This document shows, one piece after another, positions 50,352 through 59,684 of a DNA stretch of 64,000 nt. The stretch spans positions 84,072 through 148,071 of the forward strand of contig JAHQVK010000050.1 in NCBI GenBank assembly GCA_019634385.1. The letters are read 5' to 3'. Under the pieces are notes generated by a model. That model saw nothing but the letters and a program-made list of their open reading frames with translations, had not been told where the DNA came from and did no database searches. Source of the DNA: Myxococcales bacterium. Lineage in GTDB: Bacteria > Myxococcota > Kuafuiibacteriia > Kuafuiibacteriales > Kuafuiibacteriaceae. Every line of letters begins with the position of its first letter. The stretch's first letter is position 1. Position numbers and translations under genes: made by a program.

Positions 50352-50556
50352 CGTTGGGTGAAAGTAGTTTGATTGATATCGGTATCGATAAAATTGGTCA
50401 TATCTAGCTCACTAACCGATTAGAAATATAATTTTACTAAGAAATGTGTCGTATTCTTAGGAGGATTTCAATTTTTCTACAGCCTGAACGTCTTACTCAG
50501 CGGAAAAGGGAGCGCAGCGAGTCTTGCTCTGTTGGAGTACTTTGTTATATGGCTTA

Positions 50557-51585
50557 CTATTTGGACCTGAGGGCTTCGATAACTTGTGCATCTACCCAAT
50601 ATATATCTCCCCTGTCACCGCCAAAATTTCTATGAAATAAAAAATACTTTTCATCTGGTGACACACTTCCATATGCTTCTGAGAATTCTGTATTTATCTT
50701 GTCTCCTAAGTTAATGGTAGCACCCCATGAACCATCTCGCTGTCGAAAACTAATATAAAGATCAGCACCACCATATCCGCTTTCTCTTTGATCATCCCAG
50801 ATCAAATAGGATTCATCCGGAGCGATGAAAGGGTGGGCGTTCCACTTTCCTATGTCAATGTTCAATGTTCTCGGTTTTTCACGTTTACCGTTTACTAATC
50901 TTGAATAACGAATAGGTGTTTTTTCAGTCACCTCATCAAAATAGTAGGTTCCTTTAGATGAAACCGTAAGGCGCATGATCTGGATATCTTTGAATGGAGC
51001 GCCAAGATTTTTCACCTCTGACCAGCCAGAGTTGGTTCGCTCTCTATATTTTTTTCCCAAATGCAAAACCTTACCGTCAAGAGAAATAAACGGTTGCCCC
51101 GCTTCGGGTGCTACAACTGATTCGATCAATCGATTATCTTTGTAACGAATGACAACCAATGTGTTTTTTCTATATTTCCCTCCCCTTCTTCGGAAATAGA
51201 ACTCCTTTAAATCTGGTGTAAAGGCAGCTTCTGCTTCCCTATGCTCTGTTTGACAGCCTGTTGATTTGGCCATGTGTGTAGCTGTCGAGCCAGGCTTTTC
51301 GTGAAACGCTCTGACGACGAGGCGAGCGTACCAGCCGGTACGTGACCGAGGAGAGACTTTTCGTGGTCAGAACGTTTCACGCAAAGACCGGCCGACAGAT
51401 GCGTGCAGGGCTAGATCAACAGGCTGTTGAATAACATCCGGAGCAAATAGTTCGGGTATTAGACCTGGTGGCTTTTGCCCGAAATAGGGGCCTTCTAAGA
51501 CTGGAAATTTATCTTGGCCATAACTTTTGCTGCTGATAACCAGAACAGAAAACAGCAGCATAATTGAATTACGAATATACCTCAC
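50557..51585 (-). pseudogene. PD40/TolB-like beta-propeller gene split by a palindromic insertion
   Basis: ORF 51367-51585 (signal peptide, GPYFGQKPPGLIPELFAPDVIQ) and ORF 50557-51273 (QTEHREAEAAFTPDLKEFYFRRRGG...HPFIAPDESYLIWDDQRESGYGGADLYISFRQRDGSWG...GSVSPDEKYFLFHRN) look like consecutive parts of one protein. Confidence 0.75.
51254..51425. mobile_element. 172 bp near-palindromic insertion element
   Basis: Left arm CAGCCTGTTGATTTGGCCATGTGTGTAGCTGTCGAGCC matches the reverse complement of the right arm (CAGCCTGTTGATCTAGCCCTGCACGCATCTGTCGGCC); inner GTGAAACGCTCTGAC / GTCAGAACGTTTCAC and GCGTACC/GGTACGT. Confidence 0.75.
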
Positions 51586-51738
51586 AATTTATCCTTATTT
51601 TAAAATCGACAAATAACTTAACTTTACTGTGATTGAACCATTTTTCAGTTTAAGCAAACCGAATGTAAAACACCTGACGTCCTTATAACTTTTAGATTAT
51701 TGTATTCTGACGGCAATAAACAATTTATTAAGCACATA

Positions 51739-51851
51739 TACAGCAGAAATCACTTGGGTTGAACCCAAGTTCCTGCTTCTACGCCGGGCTATGCCCCGCT
51801 GCGCGACCACTTTTTGATGCTTACAGAAGCAATTCAAGAGGTCTTTGCTGT
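51739..51851 (+). repeat. Family-1 hairpin element, copy R8
   Basis: tacagcagaaatcacttgggttgaacccaagttcctgcttctacgccgggctatgccccgctgcgcgaccactttttgatgcttacagaagcaattcaagaggtctttgctgt. Confidence 0.92.
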
Positions 51852-52000
51852 CACGTTGGTATAAAAGGCGACGCGTCAGCGGCGTCCAGCGTAACGCAGT
51901 GAAGCGATTCTTAACGCCCTGGTTAAGATGGCGATACCTTGATTTGTGAGCGCCCTGGTCGTTCAAAGCCCGCGCAGCTCAGCTTCTGACTGTAAGCATC

Positions 52001-52486
52001 TCAATTGTTCAAAGCCAACAGCTCAACTTCCAGTTGACGGCGAGCATGAGATGGAGAAGGGGTTAGCAGTTCCTCCTCGTCCGTGGGCGTTGATTGCCTA
52101 CGCACAAAGAAGACCAATCCCACGAGCAATATTGCAGCGCCGCATGCCCCCGCGGCAAGACTGCGCGACAAGAACATAGACCGAGGATAGGTCTCCATAT
52201 CAAAATGAGGCACCCGAGCTTGAAGATGCCTTCGGATGTCATCCGCTGACATATCATCTGCCACCCAAGTGCGTATTTCTTTGCGCCATTCAGCGGCTTT
52301 CCTGCTCGTGCAGCTGGTGAGGGTCCGGCCGGGACAAAATGGGCTCCAGATAGTGGTCGCGATGGCGTTGGCTTCACGCAATTGGTCGGCAGTCAGATGG
52401 TGATCTTCCGCCCAGCCATCTACCGAAACCACCGTGAATAGTATGACCCATGCGAAGACTTTTAGGCGTTGGCCATAGGTATGCAT
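52001..52486 (-). CDS. CcmH/CycL-like cytochrome c biogenesis family protein
   Basis: Signal peptide; IWSPFCPGRTLTSCTSRKAAEWRKEIRTWVADDMSADDIRRHLQARVPHF; C-terminal TM AAGACGAAILLVGLVFFVRR. Confidence 0.6.
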   Translation of the reverse strand: MHTYGQRLKVFAWVILFTVVSVDGWAEDHHLTADQLREANAIATTIWSPFCPGRTLTSCTSRKAAEWRKEIRTWVADDMSADDIRRHLQARVPHFDMETYPRSMFLSRSLAAGACGAAILLVGLVFFVRRQSTPTDEEELLTPSPSHARRQLEVELLALNN

Positions 52487-52809
52487 GGACAGACCATACG
52501 CGTATACACCGAGGTATAAAGAACCAGATTGCCGCCGCGTATAATCCCGATGTGCGTTCTGTGAGGGTCACACCATTGTCGCCGCATCACATAAAACTTA
52601 CATCAATAAGCACCAAGTTGGCATAAAAATCATGTTAGAACTTATCCTTAAAGACAGTTTAAAGACAGGCACTAAGGTGATTTTTTTGACGGTCGAATGG
52701 CACAAGAAGGTGGGCTCGTCTTGACGGGTTCGTTGTTGTCGGAGAATCCGTGGGTTTTCGGCTAGTTCGTTGGGTAGATGGACGGGCTTCACCCAGTGGA
52801 GGGGATATA

Positions 52810-52924
52810 TACAGCAGAAATCACTTGGGTTGAACCCAAGTTCCTACTTCTACGCCGGGCTATGCCCCCGCTGAGCGACCACTTGGTGATTCTTACAGAA
52901 TCAATTCAAGTGGTCGCTGCTGTA
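52810..52924 (+). repeat. Family-1 hairpin element, copy R9
   Basis: tacagcagaaatcacttgggttgaacccaagttcctacttctacgccgggctatgcccccgctgagcgaccacttggtgattcttacagaatcaattcaagtggtcgctgctgta. Confidence 0.92.
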
Positions 52925-53045
52925 TCGTGAGGTCTTGGTCATAGTACCCTTTCGCTTTGGATAGGTCCTCTTTGTTTCTCCAAGCTATGCCCAGGTTATT
53001 GTAGGTTCTGGCTACGGAGGGATGTTCATCGCCAAGGGTCTTGCG
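52924..53045 (-). pseudogene. Remnant of a kinesin-light-chain-type TPR repeat protein
   Basis: Minus-strand translation TRKTLGDEHPSVARTYNNLGIAWRNKEDLSKAKGYYDQDLTI matches the TPR_10/TPR_12-type consensus; no start codon or flanking repeats. Confidence 0.7.
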
Positions 53046-53350
53046 CGTGGTAGCCTAGGGCCTGTCTTTAACGTAGAGGACAACTTGTGACTCATCCCTG
53101 ATTCAACTGAAAATCCGGTAACCTGCAGTCAGCTATGCTCAGCCTCACACGATTGATAGAGTCTAGCTAAAGACTCACCCGAGATGTGACGCGGTCAAAG
53201 TCAATGACTCAGCAGCCAAGCACCACCAGAACAAAAAGTCCCGTCGCGAATTGCACCCATCGAGTGTACTATGCGCTCATACAAAGTAGGCTACCGTAAT
53301 GAGTTCCGTCAGAAAGTTGTGCAAGACGGTGAACCAAGGTAGCCACCAGT

Positions 53351-54931
53351 GTGGTGGCCATGGACAGCCCATCCCAAGTCCTAGTGATCGGCATTACATT
53401 CTTGTCGATACAATACTCACCTATGCGTCCTGGTGCCGCCCAGTCTCTCGAAAGGGTCACGGTGATTCGGGAGGCCATGACCCCCAAGTCTGTGGGACAC
53501 AACGGACAGGGATTATTCTTTGTCCAAAATATGATGTACCGGCACTCGATCGACGTATACGACCGGGCTTTCAACCTCGTTCGCCGTATTAAGGACAACG
53601 TCGTTCTCTCCAAGTTCGGTTACAAAGACGTTTCGGGGCAGTACAAAGGGAGCCCCGTGGAGGTCGCCTTCAGCCGCAACGGGCAATGGGCATGGGTCAG
53701 CAACTACGCCATGCAAGGGCGAGGTTTTGACCACCCAGGCATCGATAAATGCAAAGATGACCGGGCCTACGATCACAGCTTCGTCTACCAGATCAATACC
53801 AGAACCTTTAGGATCACGGACGCGATCGCAGTAGGGAGCGTACCTAAATATTTGACGGTCACCCCAAACGACCGGTACCTCTTGGTTAGCAATTGGTGTA
53901 GTGACACCCTATCGGTCGTATCCACTCGCCGAAACGAACAGATTCAACAGATTCAGGTAGGCAAACATCCGCGGGGCATTGTTGTATCACCGGATAGCCG
54001 TACGGCCTACGTTGCGCTGATGGGCGCAGGCCGCATTGCCCAAGTTGATCTGAAACACGGGACCGTAGATCACTTTCCGGCAGGAGGCCCCACCCCCCGG
54101 CACCTACAAATATCACCTGATGGACACGCCCTATACGTTTCGCTCAGCCAGCCAGGGAAAGTGATCCGGATAGATCTTCGAAGCCGTCGTGTGACAAACC
54201 TAGTTCGTAGCGGCGCTGTCACCCGGGGGATGGCGCTAAGTCCCGATGGTAAGTACCTGTACGCCGCAAACTATCGAGACAATTCTCTGACAAAAATCTA
54301 CGTTCCAACATTTCAGGTCATGGAACGTAGCCCAACCCCAGCGAAACCCATTGGGCTAACGATCGACGAAGACACTGGATATATCTGGGTTGCCTGCTAC
54401 AGCGGAAGCTTAGCCATATACAAAGACCACCGCCAACCACCTAGGCCTCGGTTTCTAGATGATGAGACATACGGAGACTCACTCCACGCAGACGCCTCTT
54501 CGCATCGGGAAGAAACCGGCAGGCCACACCAGTCAGCAGAAGATGAGCTCCCCCGTCATCCAACCTACCCATGGTTGATGGCTCAAGGTCCCTTCCGGGA
54601 GCAGGAACCAATGTCTGAGCCGCCATCAGTGGCACAAAGAGATCCCAACAGTGGTCGTCTACCGTCACTCTCGGACGAGTACGGACTAGAAAAGCCGATC
54701 AACGGGAACGGCTCGTACATCATCATCGCTAGTTTTCGTCTGCAAAAATACGCCAAACGGTATGCCGAACAACTAAAGGACCGCGGCTATCGGGCCGGTA
54801 TCTTAGAATCTCGAAAGCACTTCTTCCGAGTCTATGTTGGCTACACGCCATCGCGGGAAGAAGCCCTCCAGCAGCTACCTCGACTCCGCTCAAGACTCAA
54901 CCGATCCGCTTGGGTGTATACGAAACAGTAA
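53351..54931 (+). CDS. YVTN/NHL-like beta-propeller protein with C-terminal SPOR domain
   Basis: Propeller repeats: PKYLTVTPNDRYLLVSNWCSDTLSVVST, PRGIVVSPDSRTAYVALMGAGRIAQVDL, PRHLQISPDGHALYVSLSQPGKVIRIDL, TRGMALSPDGKYLYAANYRDNSLTKI; SPOR GSYIIIASFRLQKYAKRYAEQLKDRGYRAGILESRKHFFRVYVGYTPSREEA. Start uncertain. Confidence 0.82.
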   Translation: MVAMDSPSQVLVIGITFLSIQYSPMRPGAAQSLERVTVIREAMTPKSVGHNGQGLFFVQNMMYRHSIDVYDRAFNLVRRIKDNVVLSKFGYKDVSGQYKGSPVEVAFSRNGQWAWVSNYAMQGRGFDHPGIDKCKDDRAYDHSFVYQINTRTFRITDAIAVGSVPKYLTVTPNDRYLLVSNWCSDTLSVVSTRRNEQIQQIQVGKHPRGIVVSPDSRTAYVALMGAGRIAQVDLKHGTVDHFPAGGPTPRHLQISPDGHALYVSLSQPGKVIRIDLRSRRVTNLVRSGAVTRGMALSPDGKYLYAANYRDNSLTKIYVPTFQVMERSPTPAKPIGLTIDEDTGYIWVACYSGSLAIYKDHRQPPRPRFLDDETYGDSLHADASSHREETGRPHQSAEDELPRHPTYPWLMAQGPFREQEPMSEPPSVAQRDPNSGRLPSLSDEYGLEKPINGNGSYIIIASFRLQKYAKRYAEQLKDRGYRAGILESRKHFFRVYVGYTPSREEALQQLPRLRSRLNRSAWVYTKQ

Positions 54932-54937
54932 TTATCG

Positions 54938-56077
54938 CTACACCTGAGCATCATTGGCCTTGCTCAACATCGTCCGACTCTCAGCCAAGAACCGCTCCGC
55001 ATATTCGCCAAACCAAGTACGAACGCTCTCAAAAGCTTGGACAAAACCCTGCCGGTCCTCGTTTTCAAGGAGGGTGAGGACCTTGATTAAACGCTCTGCA
55101 AATCGCTGAATCATTTCCGTATTTCGAGGAGAAGAGAGAATAATATCCGCGTACAACTCCGGATCTTGCGCAAACAACCTCCCGACCATCATCAGTTCCA
55201 ACCGATAAATAGGGGAGCTCAGGGCCATCAATAATTTAAGATCCGGGTTTTCTTCAGACAGATGAACCCCATAAGCGAAGGAAGTAAAGTGCCGCAGAGC
55301 CTGAATAAGGGCCATTTGCTCATCATGTTTCGCGGCCGGTACTTCGTGGGCTCGAGCCCCCCAAATGCTCATTTGCTCAACCAGCCACCGGCAAGCTTCC
55401 GGTTGACGACCGTAACAATACGCCACCAGTTGCTTAGCCAGCGACGGCACATCTGGTCCAAACATAGGGTGAAGACCCACAACCGGTCCAGGATGCGCAG
55501 TGAGCATCGCCTGAATGGGCTGGGTTTTGATCGAGGTGACATCCGCCAACACGCAGTCCGGCGGGAGGGGTGGTAGCTGAGCAATCACAGCCTCTGTCAC
55601 CCGGATGGGGACGGTGATGATCACCAAGCCAGCGTCCGAAACTATAGCTTTCGCCTCTGCCCAATCATCCTCCCCGAGGATCTTAACTTCGTAGCCCGAA
55701 CGCTTAAACAGACCGGCGAAAAGCTGTCCCAAGCGGCCATATCCACCCACCAAGACCACCGATCCCAAGTCCGGGCGCAAGCACTTAAAACCAGCGTCAT
55801 GTTCGCTAGCATAAGACTCTCGGATGACCCGACGAAGAACATCTTCAATGCAATCTGGCGACAAGCCGCGCGCCTGAGCCTCTTGCCGGCGTTTCGCTAT
55901 CAACTCCGCTTCTCGACCCGGAACGTAAATGGGCAGGCCCAATCGTTCCTTCACTCGACCGACCTCAGCTACGCGCTCCAGCCGCTGAGCTAGGAGATCT
56001 ACCAGTTGTTGGTCGATTTCATCTATTTGATCTCGGAGAGGCCGAAGCTCATCTGCCACCGCTACTCTTTGAGACAA
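54938..56077 (-). CDS. tyrA: Bifunctional chorismate mutase / prephenate dehydrogenase (T-protein)
   Basis: N-terminal LRPLRDQIDEIDQQLVDLLAQRLERVAEVGRVKERLGLPIYVPGREAELI; dehydrogenase VVLVGGYGRLGQLFAGLFKRSGYEVKILG, GLHPMFGPDVPSLAKQ. Confidence 0.93.
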   Translation of the reverse strand: MSQRVAVADELRPLRDQIDEIDQQLVDLLAQRLERVAEVGRVKERLGLPIYVPGREAELIAKRRQEAQARGLSPDCIEDVLRRVIRESYASEHDAGFKCLRPDLGSVVLVGGYGRLGQLFAGLFKRSGYEVKILGEDDWAEAKAIVSDAGLVIITVPIRVTEAVIAQLPPLPPDCVLADVTSIKTQPIQAMLTAHPGPVVGLHPMFGPDVPSLAKQLVAYCYGRQPEACRWLVEQMSIWGARAHEVPAAKHDEQMALIQALRHFTSFAYGVHLSEENPDLKLLMALSSPIYRLELMMVGRLFAQDPELYADIILSSPRNTEMIQRFAERLIKVLTLLENEDRQGFVQAFESVRTWFGEYAERFLAESRTMLSKANDAQV

Positions 56078-56226
56078 CCGAAGGAGAAAGAAAAGACCAG
56101 ATAGTGTCCCCGTGTCGTCTACGACGATTTCTTCATAGTACCTAGAAGCTCAACATCAAAAAACTGAGCTTCATACGGAACTATACAATGAGCAAAGCTG
56201 GCACATTCTTCGCTTAGATAAGCAGC

Positions 56227-58548
56227 ATGAACACATCTTTTAGATGGGTGGCTGCCGCGAGTCTCATCATGAGCGCCTGTGGTGCTGATGACCCCACGCT
56301 CGAGGACTCCACGCCCGGTCCCCAAGATCCCGAGGTGATCACCTCAACCGCGCTACTTACGTTCGACTCGTGCCAAGACCTCGAAACATATCTGCAAGAT
56401 ACGGCCATTGCCGAGATGACGCAAAGGATCGAGGCATCCGCAGATAGCTACGGAATAGCTAACGGCGGCGGGGTACCTATATTTGACGATGTGGAGGCAC
56501 CTGAAGCCGATTCTGGTCCTGAGGAACCAATATCTCCACCAAGCAGCGGCGATTCCGATCGAAATGCCAGTCCCGAGGACTTCACCGACACCAACACCCA
56601 AGTGGCTGGTGTCGACGAGCCAGACTTTGTCAAGACCGACGGGGTCAACACATTCGTTCTAACCGGCCAAACACTCCTTCAGGTAAGAAGTTGGCCACCC
56701 AGCGAGCTTGAACTACAAAACTCGATCACCATCCCTGGTTGGCCCAGAGAAATGTTCTTGGATGAGGAAGGTCGGGTGCTAGTTCTGTCTGTGGTTTGGC
56801 CAGAGTTCAGCGAACCGGGAATCGAACCGGGAATCGAACCGCAGCCAATACTATGTGGTCCTAGGGGCTGCGGCTGTGGCCCTTGGGGCTGCGGCGGTCA
56901 GTTACCTTACACCCAACTCACAATCGTAAGCACTAACGATGGTCTTAACATCGAGGAGAGTCACCAGTTTCCGGGCCAATATAACGCCGCTCGACGCATT
57001 GGAGATATTTCTCGGCTAGTGCTCAACCAAGAGATCAGATTTCCTTCAAACGTGGATTATTGGTTGCCCCACCTCCCTCCGAGCTTGCAAGGCACCCCTG
57101 AAGCTGAGGCTCTTTGGGCGCGACTGATCGAAGAAAACACCAAAAAGATCCAAGAACACCCATTTGATGCCTGGTTCCCGCCCGGCACCTTCCCCGAAGA
57201 CCCCACAAACGCAGAGTTGGAAGAACTTTGCCAAGGCTTCCATCGTCCAACCGCTCCCACACCGTTGGGTTTGATGTCAGTCGCGACGATCAATGTGTCA
57301 ACCACCCCTGCTACCATCAATATGACTTCCGTTTTAGCCCCGGTTGGCCAAATCTACGCATCTGCCGAGAGCCTCTATGTCACGTACACCGAATGGTTTT
57401 GGAGTAGCCCAGCTAATGAAGATACTATCAAGTCTGCGGTTCATAAGTTTGATATTCAAGATGAGAATGGGACCCAGTATATCGGCTCGGGAACTTTTCC
57501 CGGTCGTATTCTGAACCAGTTTTCCATGGACGAATACGACGACCATTTCCGCGTAGCAACTACCCGTGAAACGTGGTTAGAGGACGATGACGGTCGATTG
57601 AGACCGACCCAAAGCAATGGGCTCAGTATCTTGAAAGAAGAAGAAGACGGAACACTTATGACCGTGGGTGAGCTTGAAGGTCTCGCTCCCAACGAGCGTA
57701 TCACTTCCGCCCGATTCATTGGCCCTCGAGGATTCGTAGTGACCTTCCGTAACATCGATCCCCTATTCACCATCGATCTATCCGACCCCACCGATCCTAA
57801 AGTCGTTGGTGAGCTAAAAATCCCCGGTTTCTCAACGTACTTGCACCCACTTGATGAAGATCATCTATTAGCCCTCGGCGAAGACTTCCCAGAACCGGAT
57901 GAGAATGGGAACCTAAACTGGTCGGAGCGATCACTTAAAATATCTATCTTTGATGTCAGTGACTTTAGTAACCCCACCGAGAAGTATATCCATCGACTGG
58001 GTAGCGTCTCCAGTAGCAGCGAGGCATTGTGGAACCACAAAGCCTTTAATTACTTCGCCGCTAACAAGACTCTAGCTATCCCCTTCACCGACTATCGTAA
58101 CAGATGGGGAGGCGGGGACCGGCCGAGCATCGACGAACCTATCCAAGACGATGAACCAGATCCCGACCCAAGCATAGGAGATGAGGAACCAGGAGATGAG
58201 GGACCAGGAGATGAGGAACCAGAGCCCTCCGATCCCGATCCCGTGCCTCCACCTCCGGAAAATGTTGATATCTGGTCTCGATTCGTGAGTGAAGTTCGAG
58301 TCTTCACCATTGATGTAGATGAAGGCATTCAACCCGCAGGAGCTCTATCCATGAGCGATATATTTGCCCAGCGCGGTCAGGCTGATTGGAGCTATATATA
58401 TTCCCCAGAAGTCCGCCGAAGCATCATGGCAGACGAATATATATACGGTATCACCGATGCAGGTATTAGAGTTGCATCCCTTGCTGATCCCTCGATTCCA
58501 ATCGCCACGGTGGTCTTCAGTGATGAAGCAACACCAGAAGAAGAGTAA
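56227..58548 (+). CDS. Secreted/lipoprotein beta-propeller domain protein (Beta_propel family)
   Basis: Lipobox-like SLIMSACGADD; hallmark TNTQVAGVDEPDFVKTDGVNTFVLTGQTLLQVRSW; acidic low-complexity repeats DEEPGDEGPGDEEPEPSDPDPVPPPP. Confidence 0.85.
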   Translation: MNTSFRWVAAASLIMSACGADDPTLEDSTPGPQDPEVITSTALLTFDSCQDLETYLQDTAIAEMTQRIEASADSYGIANGGGVPIFDDVEAPEADSGPEEPISPPSSGDSDRNASPEDFTDTNTQVAGVDEPDFVKTDGVNTFVLTGQTLLQVRSWPPSELELQNSITIPGWPREMFLDEEGRVLVLSVVWPEFSEPGIEPGIEPQPILCGPRGCGCGPWGCGGQLPYTQLTIVSTNDGLNIEESHQFPGQYNAARRIGDISRLVLNQEIRFPSNVDYWLPHLPPSLQGTPEAEALWARLIEENTKKIQEHPFDAWFPPGTFPEDPTNAELEELCQGFHRPTAPTPLGLMSVATINVSTTPATINMTSVLAPVGQIYASAESLYVTYTEWFWSSPANEDTIKSAVHKFDIQDENGTQYIGSGTFPGRILNQFSMDEYDDHFRVATTRETWLEDDDGRLRPTQSNGLSILKEEEDGTLMTVGELEGLAPNERITSARFIGPRGFVVTFRNIDPLFTIDLSDPTDPKVVGELKIPGFSTYLHPLDEDHLLALGEDFPEPDENGNLNWSERSLKISIFDVSDFSNPTEKYIHRLGSVSSSSEALWNHKAFNYFAANKTLAIPFTDYRNRWGGGDRPSIDEPIQDDEPDPDPSIGDEEPGDEGPGDEEPEPSDPDPVPPPPENVDIWSRFVSEVRVFTIDVDEGIQPAGALSMSDIFAQRGQADWSYIYSPEVRRSIMADEYIYGITDAGIRVASLADPSIPIATVVFSDEATPEEE

Positions 58549-58556
58549 CTATCTCC

Positions 58557-59597
58557 TCACTGCTTTCCGTGATTAGCGACGGTTGCGGGCAAACTAAACC
58601 CGGAGGCCTGTTCTTTCAAGGCCTCTGGGTGGGCCCGGAAGTGTTCTCGAACAACCTCTGCTAGTGCCCGTTTTTCCTGTTCCCCAACTACCGCGGGGCG
58701 AGTATTCGGAAGAGCCGCCACCAACTGATCAAGCAAACGAACCTGTGGTTCAACCAAACGCGACCGCCAAGACATCAGAAGCTCCCGGTCCACGGCTCTA
58801 GGCAAAGACCCCAGAATTCCTACGTCGTTTTGATCGTGTACCAGCAAACCAGAAGTTGTGCCTCGGTCTAACATTAATACCTGAAAGAAATATACGGTAT
58901 GGTACCCGAGTTGCTCTAAGATAGCTTCTTCCGTCACCGGAAGTCTCCGATCTAAACACCGTCGAAGAATAGTAAGATACGCATCTATTGCTGCTCGCCC
59001 AATAGATTCAGCGAGGGTGTAGTCTTGAATAAATTCTCCGGAATTGAGTCCTTCTAGATAGAAATGATTCACTCCCCGGTGACGCTCCAAGGCAGGAATA
59101 TAAAAATACTTATCCCCCTGGAGAGTCCCTTCCTCATACCAAGCACCCGAGGCCTTTTGGATCTCTTCAGCAAACCACGCGGTATCCTCCGGTCTCGGTA
59201 TGGACGGATTCAGATCAGCCATAATGCGCCAATACCCCGCTTCATCACGTATTTCCGTGTAGCTTACGTGGATATGTACCGAGGGGAGACGGGGAGGGAC
59301 CGGATGAATGATGGTAGATAAAGCAGTCGCAGACTTCAGCCGCTTATCTGGGAGATCATCATAGTGCACCTGAGACACATTAACGGAAGCGCGCCCATAC
59401 AACTGGGTGTCCGCGATACATGCCCGATGCCCCCCTCCATGTTGGCCTTCATCTCGAAGCCAAGTGTGATTTTGTAAAGCAATTCTCTCTCCAAAATCAG
59501 CACTTAGACCTTCCAGTCCCAACACAAAACGCAACTTTAGCGCTTCAACCAACCGGAGGCTGTCAACAGCTCGAGTAGAACTTGCTGGTACCATCAT
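58557..59597 (-). CDS. hemF: Divergent oxygen-dependent coproporphyrinogen III oxidase
   Basis: GGGHRACIADTQLYGRASVNVSQVHY, PRLPSVHIHVSYTEIR, YWRIMADLNPSIP (cf. FGGGADLTPYY), GVNHFYLEGLNSG. Confidence 0.7.
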   Translation of the reverse strand: MMVPASSTRAVDSLRLVEALKLRFVLGLEGLSADFGERIALQNHTWLRDEGQHGGGHRACIADTQLYGRASVNVSQVHYDDLPDKRLKSATALSTIIHPVPPRLPSVHIHVSYTEIRDEAGYWRIMADLNPSIPRPEDTAWFAEEIQKASGAWYEEGTLQGDKYFYIPALERHRGVNHFYLEGLNSGEFIQDYTLAESIGRAAIDAYLTILRRCLDRRLPVTEEAILEQLGYHTVYFFQVLMLDRGTTSGLLVHDQNDVGILGSLPRAVDRELLMSWRSRLVEPQVRLLDQLVAALPNTRPAVVGEQEKRALAEVVREHFRAHPEALKEQASGFSLPATVANHGKQ

Positions 59598-59684
59598 TGC
59601 GCAAAGCGTACACGAAATGTGGAGCCTTCGCCGACTAGACTGTCAGAACCCAAAAGAACCCTCGTTCAACAATGAGGGACGCTA

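Noticed and set aside
51860-52040. Imperfect duplication of the ccmH-like gene 3' end (gttcaaagcc...cagctcagcttctgactg vs gttcaaagccaacagctcaacttccagttgacgg)
   Set aside because: Similarity is short and degenerate; may be a decayed partial duplication but not strong enough to report.
52580-52800. Possible gene remnant upstream of repeat R9
   Set aside because: No frame gave recognisable protein sequence.
58140-58260. Minus-strand ORFs opposite the acidic repeat of the beta-propeller lipoprotein
   Set aside because: Low-complexity antisense artefacts of the DEEPGDEGPGDEEP-coding repeat.
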